A DNA stretch of 64,000 bases from Burkholderiales bacterium (GTDB lineage Bacteria > Pseudomonadota > Gammaproteobacteria > Burkholderiales > SG8-41): contig DATAJS010000013.1 of the NCBI GenBank assembly GCA_036262035.1, positions 186,001 through 250,000 on the forward strand, given 5' to 3'. Under the pieces are notes generated by a model. That model was not told the DNA's origin. It saw only the letters and a list, made by a program, of their open reading frames with translations, and did not search any database. Shown one piece after another: positions 1 to 9,774 of the stretch. The translations under genes were made by a program, and so were the position numbers. Each line of letters starts with the position of its first letter. Positions within the stretch are counted from its first letter, which is position 1.

Positions 1-2
1 CG

Positions 3-413
3 AAACAGCTCGGGCTCTCGTTCGAGGAAGTCGGCCACCGCCGCAACGGCACCGCGCCGACCCTGCACTTCTGCGACGAGCTCATCCGCCTCTACGGCGG
101 CGACAACTACGAGATCTCGCAGGCGGCGAGCTTCGCGGTCGAGAACTGGGCCGCGGCCGGTTTCTGGAAAGAGCTCATCCAGGGCTTCGCGCGCTACAAC
201 CAAAGGCACGGCACCAGGCTGCCGCTCGGCTTCTTCGTCTGGCACGACCGCCTCGAGGCGCAGCACGCGCGCCACACCCGGGAAGAGCTCGAGGAGTACT
301 ACGGCGAGACGGCGCTCGACGAGGACGACTTCATCCGTTACGGCAACCGGATGCTCGACGGCGTGGCGGCGTTCTGGGACGGGCTCGAAGCGCAGCGCCA
401 GGGGCTGGCCTGA
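3..413 (+). CDS. Partial CDS: iron-containing redox / heme-oxygenase-like protein (C-terminal part)
   Basis: The frame is open from the left edge and ends at TGA 411-413, leaving 136 residues. The visible part is rich in aromatic and charged helices: HFCDELIRLYGG near the start, a run around SFAVENWAAAGFWKEL, then GFFVWHDRLEAQHARH and a final helix containing MLDGVAAFWDGLEA. Repeated His/Glu/Asp on amphipathic helices fits the heme-oxygenase-like (TenA/PqqC-like, iron-containing redox enzyme) fold, but the N-terminal half is outside the window. It converges on corA, with a hairpin repeat between them. The family is an inference; the reading frame itself is secure from codon use. Confidence 0.5.
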   Translation, partial: KQLGLSFEEVGHRRNGTAPTLHFCDELIRLYGGDNYEISQAASFAVENWAAAGFWKELIQGFARYNQRHGTRLPLGFFVWHDRLEAQHARHTREELEEYYGETALDEDDFIRYGNRMLDGVAAFWDGLEAQRQGLA

Positions 414-418
414 AAGTA

Positions 419-547
419 AAGCAATCGACCGCAAAGGACGCAAAGGAAAGCTGAACATCGCGCACTCATGACGACGCGACGTTAATTAACCTTTGCGTCC
501 TTTGCGTCCTTTGCGTCCTTTGCGGTTGATTAGCTTTCGATCTTGCT
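419..547. repeat. Inverted repeat with 9-bp tandem units (GGACGCAAAG family)
   Basis: This fills the gap between two convergent genes. The left arm (about 420-452) reads AAGCAATCGACCGCAAAGGA and onward. The right arm (about 490-537) is its imperfect complement but contains 3.7 tandem copies of the 9-mer CTTTGCGTC (491-523). A related pair of arms occurs at 11162-11307. A bidirectional terminator role is possible, but there is no clean U-tract. Confidence 0.7.
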
Positions 548-1519
548 TTAAATCCAGCCCACTTTCCTGAATCGGTAGAACAGGTATACGTCCACCGCGA
601 CCATCGCGCCGACCGCGAGCGGATAGCCGAACGTCCAGTGCAGCTCGGGCATGAACTCGAAATTCATGCCGTAGACGCCCGCGATCATCGTCGGCACCGC
701 CACCAGCGCGCCGTAGGACGCGAGGCGTTTGACGATCTCTCCTTCGTTCACCGTCACCAGGGACAGGTTCACCGAGATCGCGGTGGTCAGCATGTCGCGC
801 AGGCTGTCGATGCGCTGGGTGATCCGGTAGAGGTGGTCGTAGACGTCGCGGAAGTATTCCTGGGTGTTCGCGGTGACGGCCGGGACGCGCCCGCCGTAGA
901 GCTTGCCGACCGCTTCGTGCGCCGGCCCGGCCGCGTGGCGCAGCAGCACGAGCTGGCGCTTCAACGCGTAGAGCGCCTGGACGGCGCTGCGGCCGGCGTC
1001 GTCGCGGAAGATGCGCTCCTCGATCGCCTCCAGCTTGTCCTCGAGCGCATCCATGATCGGAAAGTAGCGGTCGACGATCTTGTCGATGAGCGCGTACAGC
1101 ACGTAGCCGGGACCTTCCTTGAGGAGCTCGGGCTCGCGTTCGGCACGCGCGCGAACCTCGCGGAAGCCCTCGCGCGTCCTCTTGCGCACGGTCAGGATGT
1201 AGTCCTTCCCGACGAAGATGTTCACCTCGCCTTCGTGGATCTCGCAGTCCGGCTCGGTCAGTTCCAGCGTGTGCATCACCACGAACACGCAATCGCCGTA
1301 CTCCTCGACCTTCGGCCGCTGGTGCCCGTGCAGCGCGTCTTCGACCGCGAGCTCGTGCAGGCAGAACTGCTCGCGCATTTCCTCGAGCTCCTCGGGCTCG
1401 GGGTCCCGGACCGCGACCCATACGAAGCGTCCGGGCTTGCCCAGGTGCAGGTGGATGTCTTCTTGCGCGATCTCGGCGAGCCTGCGGCCGTTCTCGTACG
1501 CGACGCAGCTGATCAGCAT
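548..1519 (-). CDS. corA: CorA-family magnesium/cobalt transporter
   Basis: Inner-membrane divalent cation channel (Mg2+, Co2+, Ni2+), 323 residues, the usual CorA length. The N-terminal cytosolic domain contains HELAVEDALHGHQRPKVEEY, typical of the family. A long helical region follows, then two C-terminal membrane segments. The signature YGMN lies at residues 283-286 at the end of TM1, followed by FEFMPELHW in the periplasmic loop. The start at 1519 is chosen because GGAGGAG sits 5-11 bases upstream; the frame continues 31 codons further but no ribosome site favours that. The next gene is divergent and starts about 100 bp away. Confidence 0.9.
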   Translation of the reverse strand: MLISCVAYENGRRLAEIAQEDIHLHLGKPGRFVWVAVRDPEPEELEEMREQFCLHELAVEDALHGHQRPKVEEYGDCVFVVMHTLELTEPDCEIHEGEVNIFVGKDYILTVRKRTREGFREVRARAEREPELLKEGPGYVLYALIDKIVDRYFPIMDALEDKLEAIEERIFRDDAGRSAVQALYALKRQLVLLRHAAGPAHEAVGKLYGGRVPAVTANTQEYFRDVYDHLYRITQRIDSLRDMLTTAISVNLSLVTVNEGEIVKRLASYGALVAVPTMIAGVYGMNFEFMPELHWTFGYPLAVGAMVAVDVYLFYRFRKVGWI

Positions 1520-1615
1520 CGTTTTCTCCTCCGGGGCGATCATAACGCCAGCCCGTCTTGACACGTGCATGCGGCGACACCAATCTGCCGCACTTCGACA
1601 AGGGAGAAGCATGGG

Positions 1616-2419
1616 ATGGACCGCATACTCATCACCGGCGCGGCCGGCGAGATCGGCAGCACTTTGCGAGCAGGCTTACGCGGCGCTTACGAGCTGCTGC
1701 GGTCGAGCGACGTGCGGCCGCTGGAAGCGCCCGGCGCGGGCGAGGACACGATGCATGCCGACCTCACCGACTCAGCGGGCGTCGCGAAGCTCATGGACGG
1801 CATCGACTGCGTGGTGCACCTGGGCGGCGTCCCGCGCGAAGGTCCGTGGGACGCGATCCTCCACAACAACATCGAAGGCACCTACAACGTCTTCGAAGCC
1901 GCGCGCGGCGCGGGGGTGAAGCGCGTGATCTTCGCGAGCTCGAACCACACTATCGGGTATCACCGCGTGGGCAAGCGCGTCGGCGTGGAAGAGCCGGTGC
2001 GGCCCGACAGCCGCTATGGCGTATCGAAAGTGTTCGGCGAGGCGCTCGGCCGGCTCTATGCCGACAAACACGGGCTCGAGGTCGCCTGTCTACGCATCGG
2101 CTCGTTTCGACGCGAGCCCGGCGACTTCCGCCAGCTCTCCACGTGGATCAGCCCGCGCGACACGGTGCAGCTCGTGCGCCGCTGCATCGACGCGCCGCGC
2201 TTTCACTTCATCGTGCTCTACGGCGTGTCGGCGAACACCCGCTCGCGCTGGGAGAACCCGCATGCCGCGGCTATCGGCTACGCGCCGCAGGACGACGCGG
2301 AGGCTTACGCCGGGCGCTTCGAGGCGCCGCTGCTCGACGGCACCGATCCGGTGGCGGAATTCCACGGCGGCCCGTTCTGCGGGCTCGAGTTCGACGGCGA
2401 CATGGGCCGGATCGATTGA
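1616..2419 (+). CDS. NAD(P)-dependent epimerase/dehydratase, uronate dehydrogenase-like
   Basis: Extended short-chain dehydrogenase of 267 residues. The nucleotide motif TGAAGEIG is at residues 7-14, SSNHTIGYH at 109-117, and the catalytic Tyr134/Lys138 pair lies in YGVSK. The C-terminal region contains LRIGSF, TWISPRD and LYGVSANTRSRWEN. From memory this pattern is close to uronate dehydrogenase, which oxidises galacturonate or glucuronate to the aldarolactone in the cytoplasm. The start ATG at 1616 is preceded by AGGGAGAAG. No uronate-catabolism neighbours are present, so the substrate is inferred; a general sugar epimerase is the alternative. Confidence 0.7.
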   Translation: MDRILITGAAGEIGSTLRAGLRGAYELLRSSDVRPLEAPGAGEDTMHADLTDSAGVAKLMDGIDCVVHLGGVPREGPWDAILHNNIEGTYNVFEAARGAGVKRVIFASSNHTIGYHRVGKRVGVEEPVRPDSRYGVSKVFGEALGRLYADKHGLEVACLRIGSFRREPGDFRQLSTWISPRDTVQLVRRCIDAPRFHFIVLYGVSANTRSRWENPHAAAIGYAPQDDAEAYAGRFEAPLLDGTDPVAEFHGGPFCGLEFDGDMGRID

Positions 2420-2450
2420 GAGATCCACACCGCTACGCGATATCGTAACG

Positions 2451-3698
2451 TCACAAAAACAACCCCGCCGTCGCGGCGGTGACGAGCGTCGCGAGCGTCC
2501 CCGACACCAGCGACTTCAGTCCCAGCTCGAGCACCTCGTCGCGGCGCTCGGGCACCATCGCGGTCATGCCGCCGACGAGGATCCCGACGCTGCCGAAGTT
2601 CGCGAATCCGCACAGCGCGTAAGTCATGATGATCCGGCTGCGCTCGGACAGCGCGTCCGCCGGCAGCGCGGCCATGTCGAAGTACGCGATGAGCTCGTTC
2701 AGCACGGTCTTCGTACCCATCAACGCGCCGGCGGTCATCGCTTCGCTCCACGGCACTCCGGCCAGCCAGACGAGCGGCGCCATCACGTACCCGAAGATGC
2801 GCTGGAGCGTGACCGGCGCGCCTCCGACGGCGGGCAGCAGCGAGAGCACGAGGTTCGCCAGCGTCACCAGCGATACCAGCACGATCAGCAGCGCGGCGAT
2901 GTTGAGCAGCAAGCCGAGACCGTCCGCGGTGCCTCGCACGATGGCGTCCATCGAGCTGCGGCTGCCGCCGGCGATGTCGAGCGTCGCGTCGGCCGGTTTG
3001 CCCTGCGGGGGGATCATCAGCGCGGCGACGACGATCGCAGCAGGCGCGCTGATGAGCGACGCGGCGAGGATGTGGCCCATCGCGGCAGGGATGACCGGTC
3101 CGAGGATCGTCGCATAGAGCACCATCACGGTGCCGGCGATGCCGGCCATGCCGCACGTCATCACGATGAAGAGCTCGCCGCGCGCAAGCACCGCGAGGTA
3201 CGGCCGGATGACGAGCGGCGCCTCGACCATGCCGATGAACACGTTCGCCGCGGTCGAAAGCCCGACCGCGCCGCCCACGCCCATGCTCTTCTCGAGCAGC
3301 TTCGACATCACTTTCACCACGGCGGGCAGCACGCGCCAGTAGAAGAGCAGCGAGGAGAGCGCGCTCACCACGAGGATGATCGGCAGCGCACGAAACGCGA
3401 GCACGAAGGTCGAGCCGGGGCCGCTCTGCGCATACGGCAGCGGCGCGCCGCCCAGATAGCCGAAGACCAGGCCGGTTCCCGCCTGGGTGGCCCGCTCGAG
3501 CGCGAGCAGCGCGTCGTTCACGCCGAGGAAGAACTGCTGGAACGGCGGCGCCCTGAGCAGCAGCGCCGCGACGACGATCTGTAGCACGAGACCGGAGAGA
3601 ACGATGCGCCAGGGCAGCGCACGGCGGTTTTCGCCGATCGCCCAGGCGATGGCGAGAAGGATGAAGAGACCGACCACGCTTTGTAGGCGCAGCGGCAT
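2451..3698 (-). CDS. Concentrative nucleoside transporter (NupC/CNT family)
   Basis: Inner-membrane nucleoside:cation symporter, 415 residues, the normal length for bacterial CNT proteins. It opens with hydrophobic helices (SVVGLFILLAIAWAIGENRR). It carries CNT hallmarks such as STAANVFIGMVEAPLVIRPY and GTKTVLNELIAYFDM, and ends with FANFGSVGILVGGMTAMVPE. It is a single gene lying between the epimerase (convergent) and cysS. A perfect 10-bp inverted repeat straddles the start codon (3681-3708), which could affect initiation. Which nucleosides are carried cannot be told from sequence. Confidence 0.85.
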   Translation of the reverse strand: MPLRLQSVVGLFILLAIAWAIGENRRALPWRIVLSGLVLQIVVAALLLRAPPFQQFFLGVNDALLALERATQAGTGLVFGYLGGAPLPYAQSGPGSTFVLAFRALPIILVVSALSSLLFYWRVLPAVVKVMSKLLEKSMGVGGAVGLSTAANVFIGMVEAPLVIRPYLAVLARGELFIVMTCGMAGIAGTVMVLYATILGPVIPAAMGHILAASLISAPAAIVVAALMIPPQGKPADATLDIAGGSRSSMDAIVRGTADGLGLLLNIAALLIVLVSLVTLANLVLSLLPAVGGAPVTLQRIFGYVMAPLVWLAGVPWSEAMTAGALMGTKTVLNELIAYFDMAALPADALSERSRIIMTYALCGFANFGSVGILVGGMTAMVPERRDEVLELGLKSLVSGTLATLVTAATAGLFL

Positions 3699-3708
3699 GC
3701 GCCTACAA
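3681..3708. repeat. Perfect 10-bp inverted repeat over a start codon
   Basis: TTGTAGGCGC at 3681-3690 is matched by GCGCCTACAA at 3699-3708, leaving an 8-base loop. The loop holds the CAT that is the nucleoside-transporter ATG on the minus strand. In mRNA the start codon would sit in the hairpin loop. It may be regulatory or simply a repeat remnant. Confidence 0.5.
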
Positions 3709-3789
3709 AATCGTATGTAGCGCCGGCAGGCGCCTAAGCACGCCTTTACGCACGGAGGGCCGCAGGCCCGACGAAGCGACCAAGATCTT

Positions 3790-5166
<1,377 letters not shown>

Positions 5167-5263
5167 ACGGGTGACGAACGAGACGGCCGCAGGGGCTCAG
5201 GAGGCACTCAAGAAAACGGCCGGCGTGCCGAAAATAAGAGACCAAGATTCGGGGGCGCGCTGT

Positions 5264-5291
5264 TTGATTTGCCGGATGTTCTTGGTAGAAT
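5264..5291 (+). promoter_or_regulatory. Probable sigma70 promoter for the TPR/L,D-transpeptidase pair
   Basis: TTGATT (5264-5269), a 16-base spacer and TAGAAT (5286-5291) lie about 48 bp before the ATG at 5340. The surrounding stretch is AT-rich for this genome. This is a match to consensus only. Confidence 0.5.
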
Positions 5292-5339
5292 TTCGAGGAT
5301 TTTGCAACTAAGCCGCTGAAAAATTCGGCAAAGTATAAC

Positions 5340-6437
5340 ATGAGGCTTCCCCGCAGCATCGCCGCAGTCGTCCTCTCCCTGGGCTTGAGCCTCTCTACCG
5401 CCGTCTGGGCTCAAGGGGATCCTCTCCAGGAAGCCAATCAACTCTTCAGGCAAGGCCAGTTCGACAAGGCGATGGACCGGGTGAACGGCTATCTCTCGTC
5501 GCGTCCCAAGGACGCACGCGGCCGCTTCCTCAAAGGCCTGATCCTCACCGAGCAGAACAAGCCCGGCGAGGCGATCAAGGTCTTCACCGACCTCTCGCAG
5601 GACTATCCCGAGCTCCCGGAGCCGTACAACAATCTCGCGGTGCTCTACGCGTCGCAGGGCCAGTACGACAAGGCGCGCAACTCGCTCGAGATGGCGATCC
5701 GCACGCATCCGTCCTACGCGACGGCCCACGAGAACCTCGGCGACATCTACGCCAAGATGGCGAGCCAGGCGTATGACAAGGCGCTGCAGCTCGACCGCAG
5801 CAACACCGCCGCGCAGGGCAAGCTGAACCTCATCAAGGAGCTCTTCTCGCAGACGCCGCGCACCCAGACCGCCGCCGCCCCGAGCAAAGGCAGCCAGGTG
5901 GCCGTCAACAAGGTCGAGCCGACGCCCGCCCCGCCGTCGCAGCCGGTGCCCGCGCCCGCCGCGCCGGCGAAGTCGGCCGCGAAGTCCGAGACCGTCGCTG
6001 CGGCGCCGGCCAAGTCCGCCCCGGAACCCAGGCCTGAAGCGAAAGCCGCTCCGGAGCCCAAGGACACCGCCAAGGCCGCGCCCGCCAAGGCCGCCAACGG
6101 CGACGCCGACGTGATGAAAGCCGTCAACGCCTGGGCGCGCGCCTGGGCGTCCAACGACGTGCCGGGTTACCTCTCGTTCTACGCGCCCGACTTCCAGACG
6201 CCGAAAGGCATGTCTCGCAGCGCCTGGGAAGCCGAGCGCAAGGCGCGCATCCAGAAGCCGCGCAAGATCGAGGTGGACATCGATAATCCGCGCGTGAAGA
6301 TGGACGGCAACAAAGCGGTCGTCAGCTTCCGCCAGCATTACCACTCGGGATCGCTGAACGTCACCAGCGCCAAGACGCTGGTCATGGTCCGGAACGGCGA
6401 CAAATGGCTCATCCAGCAGGAAAGGAGCGGCAGCTGA
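5340..6437 (+). CDS. Exported TPR protein with C-terminal Cds6/NTF2-like domain
   Basis: 365 residues. A signal peptide covers about residues 1-25, ending VWAQ. TPR-type helical repeats follow (ANQLFRQGQFDKAMDRV; YNNLAVLYASQGQYDKARNS; HENLGDIYAKMASQAYDKAL), up to about residue 165. Next comes a long Pro/Ala/Lys linker to about 255. The C-terminal domain is NTF2-like (AVNAWARAWASNDVPGYLSFY to VRNGDKWLIQQE) and resembles the Cds6 domain of L,D-transpeptidases. The next gene, a transpeptidase, ends in the same kind of domain, so the two probably act together at the periplasmic peptidoglycan. Role inferred from context. Confidence 0.75.
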   Translation: MRLPRSIAAVVLSLGLSLSTAVWAQGDPLQEANQLFRQGQFDKAMDRVNGYLSSRPKDARGRFLKGLILTEQNKPGEAIKVFTDLSQDYPELPEPYNNLAVLYASQGQYDKARNSLEMAIRTHPSYATAHENLGDIYAKMASQAYDKALQLDRSNTAAQGKLNLIKELFSQTPRTQTAAAPSKGSQVAVNKVEPTPAPPSQPVPAPAAPAKSAAKSETVAAAPAKSAPEPRPEAKAAPEPKDTAKAAPAKAANGDADVMKAVNAWARAWASNDVPGYLSFYAPDFQTPKGMSRSAWEAERKARIQKPRKIEVDIDNPRVKMDGNKAVVSFRQHYHSGSLNVTSAKTLVMVRNGDKWLIQQERSGS

Positions 6438-7684
6438 AGCGCGGCATAGGGGCAGTCTCCACCCTCCTCGGCGCGGCGGTCATCGTCGCGTTCTGCGCCT
6501 CCCCGGCTTCGCCGATGAGCGGCAAGCCGGTGCACCAGCCTCCCCGCAGCACCGCAGCGGCAGCGCCGGCGGCCCCGTCGGCCTCGGTCGAGCCGGAAGC
6601 GCTGCTCGTCAAGACGCTGCGCGCGATCCAGGACAACAAGCTCGACGTGGCTCTCGCCGAAGTCGAGCAGGTCATCCGCGCGTACCCCAACTTCCGCCTG
6701 GCGCACCTCATCAAGGGCGACCTCCTGCTCGCGCGCGCACAGCCGCTGAAGACCATGGGCGCCGCGACCGGCGTGCCGCTCGACCGCGTGGCGGATCTGC
6801 GCGCCGAAGCGCAGGCGCGGCTCGCCCGCCAGCTTCACGAGCGCCCGGGCGACCGCATCCCGCGCTACCTGCTCCAGCTCCAGGCCGATCAGAAATACGC
6901 GTTCGTCGTCGACACCTCGAAGTCGACGATGTACGTGTTCGAGAACATGAACGGCAGCGCGCGCTACGTCGCCGACTACTACATCAGCAGCGGCAAGCTC
7001 GGCGTCGACAAGCTGCGCGAAGGCGACAAGAAGACGCCGCTCGGCGTCTATCACGTCACGAGCAGCATGCCGAAGGAAAAGCTCGCGGACCTCTACGGCG
7101 TGGGCGCTTTCCCGATCAACTACCCGAACGAGTGGGACCGGCGCGAAGGACGCGGCGGCAGCGGCATCTGGCTGCACGGCACGCCGTCGGACACCTTCAG
7201 CCGGCCGCCGCAGGCGAGCGACGGCTGCGTCGTGCTCACCAACCGCGACCTCGAAGCGATCCGCCAGCGCGTGCAGATCGGTCTCACGCCGGTCATCATC
7301 TCGAGCAACGTCGAATGGGTGCAGCCGCAGGCGGTGTCGTCGCTGCGCCAGGAGATCGGCAGCAACCTCGAACAATGGCGCAAGGACTGGGAAAGCCTCG
7401 ACACCGAGAAGTACCTCAAGCACTACTCGTCGAGCTTCAACTCGAGCGGCCAGGACTACAAGGCGTTCGCCGCGCAGAAGCGCCAGGTCAATTCCGGCAA
7501 GCAGTGGGTCAAGGTCAAGCTCGACCGCGTGAGCATGTTCCTCTACCCGGGGAAAGAGCGGCTCGCGGTCGTCACGTTCGACCAGGACTACACCAGCAGC
7601 AACCTCGCCAACAAGATGCGCAAGCGCCAGTACTGGCTCAAGGAAGGGGCGGGCTGGAGGATCATCCACGAGGGATCGGCGTGA
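6404..7684 (+). CDS. Periplasmic L,D-transpeptidase (YkuD domain) with C-terminal Cds6-like domain
   Basis: Forms or exchanges 3-3 or protein-linked peptidoglycan bonds. After a signal-type N terminus (KRGIGAVSTLLGAAVIVAF) comes a helical region, then the YkuD core beginning KYAFVVDTSKSTMYVFEN. The active site is HGTP followed by SDGCVVL, with Cys275 if the ATG at 6404 is used. The last 110 residues form an NTF2/Cds6-like domain matching that of the preceding gene. The ATG at 6404 overlaps the upstream gene by 34 bp and has no clear SD. An in-frame CTG at 6434 sits 6 bases after AAGGAG and overlaps the upstream TGA as CTGA, so it may be the true start (417 residues). Confidence 0.85.
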   Translation: MAHPAGKERQLKRGIGAVSTLLGAAVIVAFCASPASPMSGKPVHQPPRSTAAAAPAAPSASVEPEALLVKTLRAIQDNKLDVALAEVEQVIRAYPNFRLAHLIKGDLLLARAQPLKTMGAATGVPLDRVADLRAEAQARLARQLHERPGDRIPRYLLQLQADQKYAFVVDTSKSTMYVFENMNGSARYVADYYISSGKLGVDKLREGDKKTPLGVYHVTSSMPKEKLADLYGVGAFPINYPNEWDRREGRGGSGIWLHGTPSDTFSRPPQASDGCVVLTNRDLEAIRQRVQIGLTPVIISSNVEWVQPQAVSSLRQEIGSNLEQWRKDWESLDTEKYLKHYSSSFNSSGQDYKAFAAQKRQVNSGKQWVKVKLDRVSMFLYPGKERLAVVTFDQDYTSSNLANKMRKRQYWLKEGAGWRIIHEGSA

Positions 7685-7815
7685 GGCGGGAAGCAGGGGC
7701 CCCACGAAGTGGGGATGCGACCAGCCGAATCGCCGAATGCCGCCGAAGCGACGTGCATGGCGCTTGCGATAGCGGCAACTGAGGCGGCGCGGCCTGACGG
7801 CACGCACGGGGCGGC

Positions 7816-7844
7816 TTGAGCATCCCGCGCTAACCGTTTAAATT
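7816..7844 (+). promoter_or_regulatory. Candidate promoter for ppiA-ppiB-lpxH
   Basis: TTGAGC (7816-7821), 17-base spacer, TAAATT (7839-7844), 54 bp before the ppiA start. The rest of the 213-bp gap before ppiA holds no gene, only small GC hairpins such as the one around GGCCGCATCCCGCGGCC (7858-7874). Confidence 0.4.
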
Positions 7845-7897
7845 CGCAGCATCGATAGGCCGCATCCCGCGGCCTCGCCATTTCCGCTCGAATCCCG

Positions 7898-8476
7898 ATG
7901 CTCAAGAAGCTTTTCGCTGTTTTCGCGCTCGTGCTCGCGTCCGTGGCGCACGCGGCCGCTCCCGCCAATCCGCACGTCGAAGTCCGCACCAACATGGGCA
8001 GCTTCGTGATCGAGCTGTATCCCGAGAACGCGCCGAACACGGTCAAGAATTTCCTGCAGTACGTGAACGACGGGTTCTACAACGGCACCATCTTCCACCG
8101 CGTCATCCCGGGTTTCATGATCCAGGGCGGCGGCTTCACCACCAAGTTCGAAGAGAAACCGACGCGCCCGGCTATCAAGAACGAGGCCGGCAACGGCCTG
8201 CGCAACGGCGTGGGCATGGTGTCGATGGCGCGCACCGCGGACCCGCATTCGGCGACCGCACAGTTCTTCATCAACGTCGCGGAAAATCCCACGCTCGACT
8301 TCAAGGCGCCGACGCAGGAAGGCTACGGCTACACGCCGTTCGGGCGCGTGGTCAAAGGCTACGACGTGGTCGAGCGCATCGTGAAGGTGCCGACCGGCCC
8401 CGGCAAGCCGCCGCACGAGAACGTGCCCAAGAAACCCGTGATCATCGAGCGCATGCACGTGATCGAATCGAAATAG
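7898..8476 (+). CDS. ppiA: Periplasmic peptidyl-prolyl cis-trans isomerase (cyclophilin)
   Basis: Speeds proline isomerisation during folding of exported proteins. 192 residues: a cleavable signal peptide (MLKKLFAVFALVLASVAHA) and then one cyclophilin domain. The domain shows [15 protein letters not shown], the central MARTADPHSATAQFFINV and GRVVKGYDVVERI. The leader separates it from the cytosolic paralogue that follows 9 bp later. The two look like an old tandem duplication, with shared blocks such as QGGGF, SPIKNEA-type and [13 protein letters not shown]. Confidence 0.93.
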   Translation: MLKKLFAVFALVLASVAHAAAPANPHVEVRTNMGSFVIELYPENAPNTVKNFLQYVNDGFYNGTIFHRVIPGFMIQGGGFTTKFEEKPTRPAIKNEAGNGLRNGVGMVSMARTADPHSATAQFFINVAENPTLDFKAPTQEGYGYTPFGRVVKGYDVVERIVKVPTGPGKPPHENVPKKPVIIERMHVIESK

Positions 8477-8485
8477 GAAAATCCC

Positions 8486-8977
8486 ATGATCAAATTGCAC
8501 ACCAACCACGGCGTCATCGGCATCGAGCTCGACGAGGCGAAAGCGCCCGAGACCGCCGCCAACTTCCGCGAGTACGTGAAGAGCGGCCACTTCGACAACA
8601 CGGTGTTCCACCGCGTCATCGACGGCTTCATGATCCAGGGCGGCGGCTTCGAGCCCGGCATGAAGCAGAAAGGCACCCGCTCGCCCATCAAGAACGAGGC
8701 GAACAACGGGCTGAAGAACGACAAGTACACCGTCGCGATGGCGCGCACGTCCGATCCTCATTCGGCCAGCGCGCAGTTCTTCATCAACGTCGCGGACAAC
8801 GCCTTCCTCAACCACACCGGCGCGACCGCCCAGGGCTGGGGTTACGCGGTCTTCGGCAAGGTGGTCGAAGGGCAGGACATCGTCGACCAGATCAAGAAGG
8901 TGAAGACCGGCTCGCGCGGCATGCACCAGGACGTACCGCTCGACGACGTGGTGATCGAGCGCGCCGAAGAAGTCTGA
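8486..8977 (+). CDS. ppiB: Cytoplasmic peptidyl-prolyl cis-trans isomerase (cyclophilin)
   Basis: 163 residues with no signal peptide, the usual PpiB size. Cyclophilin motifs [19 protein letters not shown] and [20 protein letters not shown] are present, with W and H in the ligand pocket region ([18 protein letters not shown]). Start ATG 8486 has AGGA upstream. Its TGA directly abuts the TTG start of lpxH, so the two are translationally coupled, as in many Beta- and Gammaproteobacteria. Confidence 0.95.
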   Translation: MIKLHTNHGVIGIELDEAKAPETAANFREYVKSGHFDNTVFHRVIDGFMIQGGGFEPGMKQKGTRSPIKNEANNGLKNDKYTVAMARTSDPHSASAQFFINVADNAFLNHTGATAQGWGYAVFGKVVEGQDIVDQIKKVKTGSRGMHQDVPLDDVVIERAEEV

Positions 8978-9700
8978 TTGGGCGCGAGCCTCTTCATCTC
9001 CGACCTGCACCTCGCGGCCGAGCGGCCGCGCATCCTCGAGCAGTTCCACGCGTTCGTCGACACGACCGCCCGCGGCGCGGACGCGCTGTACGTGCTCGGC
9101 GACCTGTTCGACGAATGGCTCGGTGACGACAACAGCGACGACCCGCTGAACGCCGACGTCGCCTTGGCTTTCGCCAGGCTCGCGGCGAGCGGCACGGCGG
9201 TGTACTTCATGCACGGCAATCGCGACGTGCTGGTCGGCGGCGATTTCGCGAAGCGTGCGGGGGCGACGCTGCTCCCGGACCCGACGCTCATCGATCTGTA
9301 CGGCACGCCGACGCTGCTCATGCACGGCGACACCCTCTGCACCGACGACGTCAAGTACCTCACGTGGCGCGCTTACGCCCACGATCCCGGCAACCAGGCG
9401 CGGTTCCTGGGCCAGACCATCGCGGGCCGTCGCGCGGAAATGGAAGCGCTGCAGGCGCGCAACCGCAGCGAGAAGGCCGACAAGAGCGCCGAGATCATGG
9501 ACGTCAACGCGGATGCGGTGGCCGAGGTGCTGCGCACCCACGGTTATCCGCGGCTCATCCACGGCCACACCCACCGCCCGGCGCGCCACGTCCACGCCGT
9601 CGACGGTCGCCGGTGCGAGCGCTACGTGCTCGCCGACTGGTACGAGAGCGGGAGCTACCTGCGCTGCGACGCTTCGGGCTGCGTTTCGGTCGACCTCTGA
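8978..9700 (+). CDS. lpxH: UDP-2,3-diacylglucosamine diphosphatase
   Basis: Releases UMP from UDP-2,3-diacylglucosamine to make lipid X in lipid A synthesis, at the inner face of the inner membrane. 240 residues with all metallophosphoesterase blocks: ISDLHL (7-12), GDLFDEWLGDD, HGNRD, and HGHTHRPA near the C terminus. It begins at TTG 8978, immediately after the ppiB stop. No ATG is available before the first metal-binding motif, so the TTG start is well supported. Together with the accD and folC region this shows a normal diderm envelope. Confidence 0.93.
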   Translation: MGASLFISDLHLAAERPRILEQFHAFVDTTARGADALYVLGDLFDEWLGDDNSDDPLNADVALAFARLAASGTAVYFMHGNRDVLVGGDFAKRAGATLLPDPTLIDLYGTPTLLMHGDTLCTDDVKYLTWRAYAHDPGNQARFLGQTIAGRRAEMEALQARNRSEKADKSAEIMDVNADAVAEVLRTHGYPRLIHGHTHRPARHVHAVDGRRCERYVLADWYESGSYLRCDASGCVSVDL

Positions 9701-9702
9701 AC

Positions 9703-9760
9703 CGTAGGGTGCGCGCGAGCGCACCGGGCCTTTCAGCGGTGCGTTGCCACGCACCCTACG
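9703..9760. repeat. Palindromic repeat, GTAGGGTGCG family, full copy
   Basis: Perfect 11-bp arms CGTAGGGTGCG (9703-9713) and CGCACCCTACG (9750-9760) enclose a GC-rich core. It sits between the convergent lpxH and metZ genes, where a hairpin could act as a two-way transcription barrier. Another full copy is at 39231-39280; half copies are at 40073, 53655 and 57839. Confidence 0.8.
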
Positions 9761-9774
9761 TCAGGGTCGCGCAG

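Noticed and set aside
420-545. CRISPR-like array from the tandem CTTTGCGTC units
   Set aside because: Units are 9 bp, contiguous and without spacers; no cas genes.
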